From positions 3,663,655-3,727,654 of the forward strand of contig NW_017803157.1 in NCBI RefSeq assembly GCF_001625305.1: 64,000 nt of DNA. The letters run 5' to 3'. The stretch is from Branchiostoma belcheri (Eukaryota; Chordata; Leptocardii; Amphioxiformes; Branchiostomatidae). A model generated the notes under the pieces. It made no database searches, was not told the origin of the DNA, and saw nothing but the letters and a program-made list of their open reading frames with translations. This document shows, piece after piece, positions 10,401 through 22,500 of this stretch (position 1 is the first letter of the stretch; each line of letters begins with the position of its first letter). A program made the position numbers and the translations under genes.

Positions 10401-10640
10401 ATTTACACGGTGGGCACATAATACAATCTGTGTAATCAACACAAATTAGTTCAGTTATAAATACAATACGAAATATCATACTCTTAAGGAAGCAATTGAA
10501 GCTACACATATCTACGAGAGTGGTGACTATGTACACTTTTTTTCCTTTTATACTGGGGTTTTGGAACTCCTATTGCCACACTGTACAATGGTGAGATATC
10601 TATATAATGGGACAAGGACATTTGGGGGAAGACAACCTCT

Positions 10641-10764
10641 CATTGGTTACCACGATATCCAATTAGATGCTTTCACATCAATCCAGAGAAATTTCATTGG
10701 TTCCTGTAATATCCAATCAGCGCTTAAAGTGGTTGTTACTATGGTGATCATTGCCATGGTAACC
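10641..10764. promoter_or_regulatory. CCAAT pairs followed by X-box-like sites
   Basis: Two 54-bp-spaced pairs of ATTGG and CCAAT (10642/10659 and 10696/10713) are followed by GTTACTATGGTGAT (10734) and ATTGCCATGGTAACC (10750-10764). The last is a near-consensus X-box. NF-Y and RFX sites often work together; whether this block is active is unknown. Confidence 0.4.
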
Positions 10765-12282
10765 ATTTTGTGGTTCTTCCCCCACACATATAACGACACT
10801 AAGGAACCCGTTGGATGCAGTGATATTGAACTGTACACACACACATATAAGGGCATGCCCATGGCTTGGAATGAAATGACCTTTCACCTCTGGAATAGAA
10901 CGCTCAGGTGGAAGCCATCTTGGAATGGTGTCACGTGGGAATGAAGGTTATTAAGTACAAAAATTGTTCGTAAGACATGGTTGGTGCATTAACGATATAC
11001 ACGTTGGCGTACAACATAGTTACATTGATCAATACTACAGAAACAATGTTTTGATATACAAAAATATGTTAATGCTCTAGCAGTTTGTCTTGTATATCAC
11101 AAGCATAGTGTTTCCCTCTTACCAGGGGTGGCAAAGGGTCCTAAGTTCTTACACGGATTTTTAAAATCCGAATCACATATAACATTAACATACCTGTGAA
11201 ATTTTGTGCTAAGTGCAGGATAAAGGATAGAATATGTGCGACTACATTTTCCACTTAAAAAATTACAATATGGCAAAATAAAAGGTCTTGACAGTAGCGG
11301 GCCGCCGAAATCTACAAGCTACGAAAATGCAAAAAAAATCGAAAAAGAAGTGCTATTAACGAACGGAACATAACGAGATATCAACAAGGTACAATTGGAC
11401 ACAGTAAATATAAACAAACTGATTGTCACGAATAAATAATATCAACTCTTCATCTGTCCGATACAATTTAACATCACAGGAACATTTTTCCTTTTCCCTG
11501 TGCTTCGAAACCCTGAATTCTAACTCCTCAGCTGACCATGCTTCTTTCTCATTTTATTACAAACATACACGTATACACAGCCAGCCACCCTGTCTTAGGG
11601 CAAGCCTTAATTCATAGGTTCTGCTAGCATCTTGTTTTTAAAATGGTCCTTTTTGTGGACAGCAACCGTATTATCAAAACCGACATTTACCTAAACGTTA
11701 TCATTTTAAAAAAATGCGGGAAATGTATGTGCATTTAATAAATAGTGATAAAAATGTACAATTGCATTTGCAGGGTTTTCTTCTGGCTGGTTTATCTGAC
11801 TCTACAGTACCAGAAGGTTTTGAAGCATATCTAATATTATGTCTTCTGGAACATTGCATTAGGAATATCTCATTCCAGTCCTGTACACAAATCTTAAACG
11901 TCGTCATGGACTAAAAATGTCTTGTTTGCAATCGTTTCCATAAAGCCTTAGTCCTACAAACTTGGTACAGGTACAACACAACAGTATCAACAATGACACA
12001 CCTGCCCAGCACAGGCGACAAAACTTTGCTGTGTTTGTTTCATTCCACCTGCTTTTTGTTGTAGGAAAATACAATACAAACCAGGATATCAGCATTGATT
12101 GCTATGCCAACAGTTGCTATGCCAATAGTTCGTTGCTATGTATGACCGTGAACTCAACTCTTAGATATGTTTCTCTTTTTTTTTTTTCGTCATTTTTCAA
12201 ACTTTCTTCGAAAGAGACTTTGAGGTGCTTCGTGGTTAAGTAGTTATATAATAAAGTCTTTGACATGGCATGTGGAGCACCA
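10765..12282. other. Probable UNC5 3' untranslated/intergenic sequence
   Basis: No convincing coding exon. AT-rich with T-runs. Repeated GTTGCTATGCCAA-like motifs occur at 12103-12140. If UNC5 transcription runs to the signal at 10395-10400, all of this is 3' UTR. Confidence 0.35.
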
Positions 12283-12326
12283 GTTTCCATGGTAATCGTC
12301 TCCGTGGCTACAGCTGCTTAGCAACC
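12283..12326. promoter_or_regulatory. Second X-box-like pair
   Basis: GTTTCCATGGTAAT (12283-12296) and GCTGCTTAGCAACC (12313-12326) repeat the arrangement at 10078-10102: a CCATGG-type site followed by a CTTAGCAAC palindrome. Confidence 0.35.
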
Positions 12327-12414
12327 ATCCCCAAGGTGTCTCCTCTCAGCACGTCAGCAGAATGTACTGCACCTCCGATCCAGGAAACCACCATTTTTCA
12401 AAGTTTTCGTTGGA

Positions 12415-12602
12415 TTTTTGGTCAACGTTGCATCAGAATTTTGCCTGTTGCGAAAGATATTTTTTCCGACGTAACATTTGGAGACAACAGACAGGATTTT
12501 AACCTTATATACCCAAATATGAACTTATATGAGACGTTCTGCCAAAGTGCTATGCACAATGCATTACAGGTTTCGCGCAGGTGCAGTACGTTCTGCCGAC
12601 AT
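12415..12602 (+). repeat. Dispersed repeat, partner of 60225-60412
   Basis: About 185 bp aligns with 60225-60412 without a single gap, at roughly three-quarters identity. Shared blocks include TATGAGACGTTCTGCC and GCGCAGGTGCAGTACGTTCT. The plus frame is open in both copies. Confidence 0.75.
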
Positions 12603-12644
12603 GCTTCTCCTCTCCACATGTAGTACTATAGCGTTGTGCATAGC

Positions 12645-13132
12645 TTAGCAGAGGTTTGGGTTCTGGCTTATTTTTGGCGTGTTTTTAGGCTTTTTTATCA
12701 GGCTTGCACTGTTATTTATCTTTACGCCAACCCAACAAAGCCTTAAAAAACACGCCCAAAAACAAGCCCATACCCAAACCTTTGCTTGGAGAGGAGTTGT
12801 GTTATCGGGCTTTCTTTCTTGCACTGTTTTCTTTTTTATATTCACACCAACCCTAGCTTTTACCAGGCTTCAGGAGGTAAAAGAGTAGAAATCAGCCAAA
12901 TAGAGAGAGATAACATGCCGAGGGAGTTGGTCCGCTTAACGGTGTGGCAAACTGTTCTCTCAGTACTACTAGCGCGGACCAACTCCCCTGGCATGTTATC
13001 TCTCTATTTGGCCGACTTCTACTCTTTCCAGCCGCCTCCCGAAGCCTGGTAGAGGCTACGCCAATCCAACAAAGCCTAAAAACACGCCAAAAACATGCCC
13101 AAAAGCTATATCTCTGCCTGGAGGGCAGTTGT
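12645..13132. mobile_element. Nested inverted-repeat elements in the UNC5 3' region
   Basis: An outer family (CAGAGGTTTGGG ... CACGCC) surrounds an inner hairpin at about 12858-13056. The inner arms contain AGAGAGATAACATGCC and GAGTTGGTCCGC and pair over roughly 90 bases. The structure ends only about 18 bp from the UNC5 stop codon. Confidence 0.75.
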
Positions 13133-13149
13133 GCATAGCGAGGCGATGC

Positions 13150-13327
13150 CTATGCTACGAGCGGTGTGCTGACTCCTGATTCGATGAGGAGACAGGCGTC
13201 CGAGCGTCCCATGTCCTTCAGGACCAGGATGAGCTCCTCGATGGCTCCGTCGTCACGGTTACGGGCCTCCCAGAGGTCCAGGATGTGGTCCGTGGGGCTG
13301 GGCTTCGTCGCAAAGTAGTTGATATAC
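13150..13327 (-). CDS. UNC5: UNC5 last exon: C-terminal half of the death domain
   Basis: Encodes [20 protein letters not shown], then the rest of the death-domain helices, and ends GVSTPLVA with TAG at 13152-13150. Acceptor ctcccctgcgcag; entered in phase 2 (AG+G gives Arg). Confidence 0.97.
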
Positions 13328-16300
13328 CTGCGCAGGGGAGAGGGAGAGGCAGTGGGTCAGTCTATGGTGGGTTTCAGTAAAACGGAACTGTTGTCCATAT
13401 CATAGGGCTCTAAAACTTTGAATTCAAAGACTTATAATCTAAATTTAAAACTTTGAATTCGATCTATAAGTCTGCACTTTTTAGGAGCACTTTAAAATCT
13501 CGCAAAAGGCTCCATTTGCTATCTGGTGCACTGCTAAGTTCCTTGATGCAATCTCTTTATACATCACACAAGGGCAACAGCTGTGGAAGAGATCAAGTAA
13601 GGACTAACACCTTTGAAAGAAGCAAGCTCATGCTGAAAAGATGTACAAATGATTGATGCTTCTCTCACTCTGGGACAAACTGAACTCAACTATATAACGT
13701 TATATATATATATCCATCACAACCTGTGGAAACACAGACACACACACACGGACACACACAGACACACGCACACACAAAAAACGTATTCACGGTAGTCTTG
13801 TTCAATCCTAGTTGTAGCAGACCATACGAAAATCCCTCTACTTTTGTCATGTAGATAAGGAAATACATTTGGTGTGTTCTGTATAGATTCTTACCTGTCG
13901 ACTTGCAACCTCTTGGCCAGCCCTCGCCAGTCATTGCCCTTGACGTTGGGGATGTCGAGGCAGCCGCGTAAGCTCGCCCGCACCGCAGGGGGTAACCTGA
14001 ACACTTCGGCGGGCACCTGGGGGGCCTTGGGGATGGCGAGGTCGGACTCCGACCGGAGCAGGGTCGGCTCACGCTTGTGCCTGAGGGACGGCGTGGTCTG
14101 TGGCATTCTCCCCTGGAAGACAGAAATGAAAACACTTGTTTAGGCATGTAAACTTCCCTGGAGGAGGGTAATGAACGCTTGTTTAAGTACTCGTGCTCAT
14201 GACACCAAAATACGACATCATCTGACTGTAGTTTACATAACTAGTATTCCCTGACATGATAACAATAAATATATACAGCTCTCCTGTAATATCCGAAATT
14301 TAAATGCCCCACCTTGGAAAATTCAGTACAAGCCAGTCCTGGCATCTCAATGTTTGACATTTGCATTTCTGTATTTTTTATGAATGTTAATGAATCTTAG
14401 CGACTGCAAGTTAGAGGATATGTAGTCAAACCTCTAATTTTGCCACATACTCAGTATATAAATTCTGTATGTAGTTTGCAGTATACAGATATTCTGTACA
14501 TAGGATGACTTTATTCATACATGAATTTAGTTTTGTTTGATCTTAATAGTAGTTAGACCATACGAAAGTCCCTGTACTTTTATCAAGTCAATAAGGAATC
14601 TATAAAAACTTGAGATTTCTTTCTTACCTCTCTGCTGACACTTGCTGTGATGTTCAGACTCTGCCTCTCCTCTTCAGGAGAGCCCTGGAAGACTTGGATT
14701 CGGGCCGTTACCATTTGGATCTGGGGGTCGGTGCGTTCCATCATAAAGGAACAGTGCAGGCCTGTCTGGCTGCTCCCCCACACATGGTGGAATGGTATCT
14801 CCTGAAATGACATCACAAATTGGTCAAAACAGAAATAAAACTTGCTCTGTCACTTTATCAATTGTTTTTAAGGTCCAAAAAAACATAACTGAAATTTAAA
14901 TGTTAGTTATTTCATCATCATTTAGGTGCCTGCAATTTTTACTCTTGCCGCTAGATGTCCCCACTGCATTACAAGGGTCTTATCACCTTCAAGGTAGCAT
15001 TCTTCCACTCAAAAGAAATTTTAAGTGACATGTGTTTTGCTTCAACAATCTTGGTTGTAAAACAGGCGCCTCCAGTTTTCACAACTATTGGGCCTAACAA
15101 AATAAATGTTGTGTTTCCTATTACAGTCCAGAAAAATTAGGGTACGGTAGGTAGGGNNNNNNNNNNNNNNNNNNNNAGTCAAAGCCGGGACAATGAACGT
15201 ATGATCTGTTTGTACTACACAGACAGGGATCTCCCCAGAAATTCAGAGCAGGGTGGAGGAGGGTGCGAAGCACCCAATGCGGCGGGGGGGAGGTCTGGAG
15301 GGGGGGGGAAGCTATTGCATTTTGTCTTTTCCAAACACAAATGGAGGTCATTTCCTGCAACTTCAGTTCTACATTTTCTGTACAACTGCAGATGTAGTAG
15401 AAAGGTTCAAGATCTGTACTTAGTTATATATCCTCATGTTCAAAAAAATTCTACCCTTAATTTTGAAAAAATTGGGCATAGGTTCCCCGGATGACCCCTA
15501 ACCGGGGGCCAACGGTGCTTCCACAAGTTCAACAAGTGAAAAATACATGATACAAAATGTACATGTATTTACTACCTGGAACTTGGAGCAATTTATTCCA
15601 AAGATGTTAACTGACATTAATATATTAAAAACTAAACCAAATCCTATTTCTCAAACAAATCACATATTGACACAGCTGAACAAATAAAAATGTGATCATG
15701 TTTATAAACTCCACTCAAAAACAATTTTTGAGAGACACTCGGGTCACGGTACTAAGCGTGATAATCTCTAATATCTCATCTGATTCTCCCAATATGTAAA
15801 GGGTCTTTACAATGACAGCATCCAACCGCACATACATAGAAACAACAATATTACACAAGAAACCAATTAATTCGGAAAATTTCTCAGTAATGTTTGAAAA
15901 TTAACCTTACTAAAATATAACTGAATTTTTATTTCAGTTGTAGCCGAAAAAATATTTTTCATGCGTTAAAGTATCGTTTTAGCACTGTAATATGTACTTA
16001 TTACATGTATCTATACATTTGGATGCTATCTTGACCTTTGACCATTGTTATTGTGACAACAGGTCGGCCATGTTGTCTTTCTCGCCGTGAATTTTCGAGC
16101 CGTTTTTTCGAGCAAATTTCAACCGTTTTAAACATTTTACGGCCTCAAAAACTCATATAACGAGGAAAACAAGTTGTAGTTGTTATTTTCATGCGTAACA
16201 TTTCTTCTGGGGATGGATTATTTTTCCGTCGAGCTGCCGAAAACTTAGCGCCATGCCGCAACCATGCGATCGGGCGCGGCCGGCCGGCGGGAGTTTTACT

Positions 16301-19300
16301 TTGTATCGGTGAGCTTTCGCGATGTAAACAAAGACAGTCGGAGTTGTTTACATGAAAATTTTGTTGTGAAACGCCAGCGGGGTGTCAGATTTTCTACCAA
16401 TGACAACGTTTTCTTTGTGGCGTCATGGCGAGATCGACAATTCATCGTCAATTCACAGGATTGCGCTCGATCCACGCCGCCCGACCGAAGAAAATTGGAA
16501 TGACGAGCACATTTATCGGGGATAAAATCCCCAATTTTGAAAACCGACCGCTAGCCGCTCGAAATTTTTGGTCGGCCCAAAAAAGGCTAGGGTCGGGGGG
16601 TTTTTCATAGGGTCGGTCGGGTAACCGGAAACACAACATTTTTTTTCCTAGGCCTTGCTAGATGTCCCCACTGCACTACAAGTGGTTCTTATCACCTCCA
16701 AAGTAGCATTCTTCCACTCAAAAGAAATTTTAATGTGTTTTAAATTGTTTCAACAATTGTTTGGTTGTAACAAGTACCTGCAGTTTTCACAACTATTGCT
16801 AGATGTCCCCACTGCACTACAAGTGGTTCTTATCACCTTCAAGGTAACATTCTTCCACTCAGAAGAAATTTTAAGTGACATGTGTTTTGCTTCAACAATC
16901 TTTTGGTTGTAAAACAGGTGCCTGCAGTTTTCACAACTATTGCTAGATGTCCCCACTGCACTACAAGAATTCTTATCACCTCCAAGGTAGCATTCTTTCA
17001 TTCAAAAGAAATTTTAAGTGACATGTGTTTTGCTTCAACAATCTTTTGGTTGTAACAAGTATAAATGTACCTGCAGTTTTCACAACTATTGCTAGATGTC
17101 CCCACTGCACTACAAGTGGTTCTTATCACCTCCAAGGTAGCATTCTTTCACTCAAAAGACATGTGTTTTGTTTCAAGTCTTTTGGTTGCAACAGGTACCT
17201 GCACTCCTGCAGTTTTCACAACTATTGCTAGGTGACCCCACTGCACTAGGATTTAGAAACCTCACCTGGAAGTTGGCGCCAAGTCGGCTCTTCCATCCTG
17301 GCAAGGTTTCTTCGATGCTCAGACAAAGGTCTCGGCCGTTGTCCTTGAAGGGCAGAATCTTGGGCGTGTCCAGCATCTGACCCCCCAACATAGCCTCGGA
17401 CTGTACCACTCCCTAAAAAGGGAAGAAAAAAGAAAATTTTAGATGATGGTAGAAATGAAAGATACATGTAGGAAGAAATGGAAAACAGTCATTGGAGTCG
17501 GGGGATCTCGACTTAGTGAGTTATAGCAGTGCAGATTCCTTTTTCAGTTTTTGAAAGATTCAAATCCTTGTAGTCCTAAAATGGTGTATCAATGAATAAC
17601 AGAAAATAGAATTCTGTCTTATTTCTCTGTTGGAAAATACTTTTGCATCTAAATTGATTGAATAAACAGTGTAGTTTCTTCCTTGCAACACTGATGTTAA
17701 AAAAATACTTGTCAAAAATAGCATAAAAATGTAGATTAAAACAAAGTTTTCGTATCCAAAATGATAAAATCTATGCTCTTTTTATCATAATAAGTGACAT
17801 TGGTACTATACATGACTCTAATTTATACTGTTAAAAATACTTCTATACACTATCAAAACAGCATAAAAATTAAGATTAAAACAAAGGTTGCATACATGTA
17901 TCCAAATACTAAAATCTATGCTCTTTTTATCGAGGTAAATGACTTTGGTACTACGTGACTCTAATCCACACAATGTTAGCAAACCGACAGAAGTTAAACC
18001 CCCGCCAGGTTCCCACATGTTCCCGCTATTTCCAGACCTCCAGACATTTCCCAGGCCCAACAACTTCAAAGCAGGGCTGTTAGCGGCTGCCTGTATTTTC
18101 AGTCTACTGTCGAACAGGCCGGACGTTTGTTTCCTCTGCCCTGGGTTACGTCTTGTTAATGTGGGAACGCTTTAAGCAACAGCAAAGTTAGGCCAAATCA
18201 ATTTCATTTACTGGCTTTAAAAATTGAAAGCTAAAATGGATGGTTATCTGCTTTATTTCAAAGTGTGTGTGTTTGTGCAATAGTGTATTTTTGTAACAAA
18301 TGCATCTGATTTACTGGTTTAATTAAAATTAATCTTCAAAAATACTGCTAAAATTTGGATTACGTCTTCAACATGGGAACGCTTTCGGCAACGTTAGGCC
18401 AAAACAATTTCATTTACTGGCTTACCTTCCAAAAAAAAAAAGAATTGGATGCTAAAATGAAAGGTTATCTGCTTTATTTCAAATGTATTTATACAATTTT
18501 CGCATTTTTACCAGGAATTCTAAACTTCCATTTTGAAAGGTTACCTGCATTATTTCAAAGTGTGTGTGTTTCTGAAATACATTTGTAATTTATTTTTGTA
18601 ACAAATGTATCTGGCCTTAAATTTATGCTAGCAATTCAAGACTTCTATTTTACAAAGTGTACTTCATGAAATGCTCCTCCTTCCTTTTCTGGCCCACCCT
18701 AAACCTCACATCCTACATTAACAACAGAACACTTCTAAAAGGAGGGGATGGGCTTTGACAAGGTACAGAGAGTGGGTGCGAAGGACAAATGGCAGACAAA
18801 ATAGGAGGCTACTTTCTGTCTGAGTCCCCCCTGGGAATTTTGCCATGCAAGCTTTCCTTGGTTTACAATTACATCATGAGAAACTGCAATAGTGATGACA
18901 AGAGTTCACTTGAGAAAACCCTGCAACAAGTATTTCACAGAGTGGACTTTCAGGTATCTGTTTTCTTCTCAAGTTTATAATTTACAATGAGACACTTCAA
19001 TCAAACCAGGAGAAAAACAGTGTCGAAGTTCATATGTTGCACTGTTATAGGAAAGGACGTTTATGTACCTCAAGTTCGACGGAGTTGTCAGCCACACAGT
19101 ACACGCGGAAGTTGTAGTCTTAACATATTTCTTATGCTGTAATGATAAGTTCACGGTACAGAAGTAACAGTGAAAACAGTGAACACAAAAGTACAGTGAA
19201 AATATCAGGAAGGGCCTACATGTACCTCAAGTTCGTCAGAGTTGTCAGCCACACAGTACACACGGAAGTTGTAGTCACCAGACGGCTGAAGAGGCGCAGC

Positions 19301-19468
19301 GATCACTGCGAGCTTCAGTCTCTTCACGGCCTGTGTGGCGGGCGCGGACTGGCCAATCAGGGCGTAGCGCGAGGAGAGGTGTTCGACCATCACGTGGCAG
19401 TCTCGCTCGTCGACCTGGCAGTACGCCGTCGTGTTTAACGTTTCCTCACCAATCAGCACCAAGTTCTG

Positions 19469-19525
<57 letters not shown>

Positions 19526-22500
19526 TCTAGAAAGGTAAGATTTGCAAAGCAAATGCATAAGGTTTACCTTCACATGGTCTAGCCTAACAAACTACTGCCA
19601 GGTCATTGAACTTATTTCTTTGGACAAGAAGAAGAGAAAAAAGCAGCTGAGCAAAAACAATATATCCAGAAAAAATGGGAAACTAGTTGGAAGCAAATCA
19701 AGATCCTTATACTGTATTTCTGGAAAAGCTTAACTAGTAGACTTTTGTCTGGCTGCAGTACCATACTGACCTGCCAGGAGGGGCTTCTGCTTGGATGGCT
19801 CTCGCTGGACAACAGTGTTAACTCCCAGTTTCGCTCCCGTAAGCCCGCGGCGTGCCCAAAGGTCACGATGACGGGTTTTCTAAAGTGGAGTCCGTGGGGA
19901 CCGACCGCGACCACCGGGCCCAAAAGTGTCTGTTTCGCGTTCATTTTTGGTCTGTCTTTTTCCTCGCGCAACACGGCGATAAAAATGTCCTCTGTGTGAC
20001 CTTCTGTGATGGCTCCATGGGGAATCAGCAGACTCACACCTGTGGGTGGGAGGGGGGGCGAAAAAGAATGTTTCAAGGTCGTTTCAAAACCTGAAGTAAT
20101 TTTCTAATCTTTAACAAATATTCAAACTTAATGAACTAGGTTATAACAGATATACTCTTTGGAAAACATATGCAAAGTTTACCTGACATCCAGTAACAGT
20201 TTGACGTAAAGGACTTTCAAATACAAGCTATTACAATTTGACAAATTTTAAGGCATGATACATTAAATATCAGGATCTGCCCTTCTTTTGCAGTTATGTC
20301 TATATATGACCTATCAACTGCTGTTTCTGCAGGATAATGTTAGATTTTTCCACAAGGGCGAGTTTACACCTTCAGAGGCATTGGAATCTTTCCAACTTTG
20401 CAAAACATGACACATAATTCAATACTATGAAAAACATTTTATGTCTTTAACAAGCATAGGTTTCACAGGGCTGTCCTTGATGCTACAGTCTTCTTTACAT
20501 GAGAACCAAGCCCATAATCCCATCTTCTATTCCTTCCCAGCTGTCTTGTAACGTTCCTCATCACCGTCTAAGCTCCTTTAAGTCCAGGTTCGCCCCCCAG
20601 GCTTCCTTAATACACTCCCACTTGTCTTAAGGGACAATAAATGCCACCAGTGACGCCCAATTTCTCTCCCGGGCGGTCATGATTGCTGTTGGCATTTTTG
20701 GAAGTAACGGTCGACCGAACCCTTTTCCATAAGCCTTGGCCTAGGAAAAAAATGTTGTGTTTCCTGTTTCAGTCCTGAAAAATTAGGGTCGGTAAACTGT
20801 ATCTGTATAGCCGGTATAACCACCTTTCGGTGTAACACACCAGCTTCGGTAGGTAGGTAGGGATTATCTTTTTTCCTCTTCCTTTCTTTTATTAGACTTT
20901 TGCAATTTCTAGTGATCCAACTTATACAATACAGTTTATCAAAGTAAAACTTGTATGAGCACACTTCTATTTTCAATGTCAATGTTGGAAAACCAATTGT
21001 ACAACGTTTCATCACTCATGTGTCAGGTCATGGAGCTAGAAATGGTTGATCAGCTCAGAAAATGAATGTCCCTTGCAGGGGTCTACCCCCTAAAAAAACA
21101 GCATCGGTAGTTTTTTTCTAGGGTCGGTTGGGAAACAGGAAACACAACATTTTTTTTCCAAGGCCCAACAAAGTTGGGGACAGCTCATGAGTGGTTCATT
21201 ATCTCAGACAGATGACTTGACATTTTCCGAACCATTTCTGCTCAAGTTCCCAATTATGTCACGGCAAGGAGGGTTCAGGATGCCTTCCCAGAAACCATCA
21301 GTCCTTGCCCTTGGTGCGACCTTGCCATGTTCTTTTTACCCACCTGTTGTCAACAAGGCTAACGGCCTGACAAACCCAATTGGTAACATCCGTGTCCATA
21401 ATATCACCAGGGTCCATAATATCGCCACCTTGAGAAATAGTGTGCTTGAAGATATTTTTACTGCAACAAACTTTTGGTATGCACTCCTTCATACATCAAA
21501 TGTACATACCTAAGGTATGTTGCAGTAAAAATATCTTTAAGCACACTTTTTCTCAAGGTGGCGATATTATGGACCCTGGTGATATTATGGACACAGATGT
21601 TAACTTCGTAACTTGGTAACAAGGTTCACAAACCGGGTTTTCCTTACTTTGTGAAATTTGCATCACTTGCAGCTTTTGGGATGGACAGGCATTTTTTTGT
21701 GCCAAGTTTTACAAAATCTTTTCCAACAGTACGTTGGCAACAAATCAAAGAGGAACTAGAGTTCGGAGGTCTCATGCCTTCGACAGTGTGATATTGTTTT
21801 GGTGGGTGTTGTGTGTGTGTATAGTGTAGGTTTTTTGTGAAGATGATTATCGTAGTGAACGAAGCAACAGACTATTCACCAAGCCTGTACCATGTCTTTC
21901 TACGGAAATACAGATCGTAGAATTCGGCAAAAGAAGAGGAGAATTGGCCTGGGGAGTCTGGCCGCGAAAGGTTGTTTTCTTCCCTCCGATACGCGGTGAT
22001 CCAAACTTCAAAACGGCAAAAACTCCTTCAACTAAATTATTCTTCTATGCAGCCAGTGTTGTTGAAGCGTGCGATGTCCAATACATTGAAGACAATTGCA
22101 AGTTACAAAATCACACAAACTGGCCAATTGTTGTGATGGTATGTGGTATGTAAGATAAATGGGTTCCTCCCGGTGAGTTGTATCTCTCTAGCGGGCTATC
22201 TGACCCTTTAGCGGCATACTATTCCCTTTATTTTGGCCGTTTTCTACTATTTTTCCAGTGATCCATGGTGCCTGGTAGAAAGTTAATCTTCCTCCACAAA
22301 GAGAAACTCATTTATCATATATGCCTTACTTGTTAGAGGGGCCGTCGTATCAAACTTTTAGCAGGAAACAGCCCGACTTTCTATTCCAGCCCGGATAGTG
22401 GTATAGATTAGCCCAGGTCCTCCGGGGACGTTCCCAGAGGTACGACTGGCAGGGCTGAGGTCAGCCTCGGGTGACCTACCTAACCGTCCCAGTCTATCCT

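Noticed and set aside
10561..10944. 127-codon plus-strand ORF with a hydrophobic stretch
   Set aside because: No recognised family and no splice or start context; it overlaps a motif-rich noncoding block.
16264..16639. ORFs within the 15091-16654 transposon as a transposase
   Set aside because: Short, overlapping in several frames, and without catalytic motifs.
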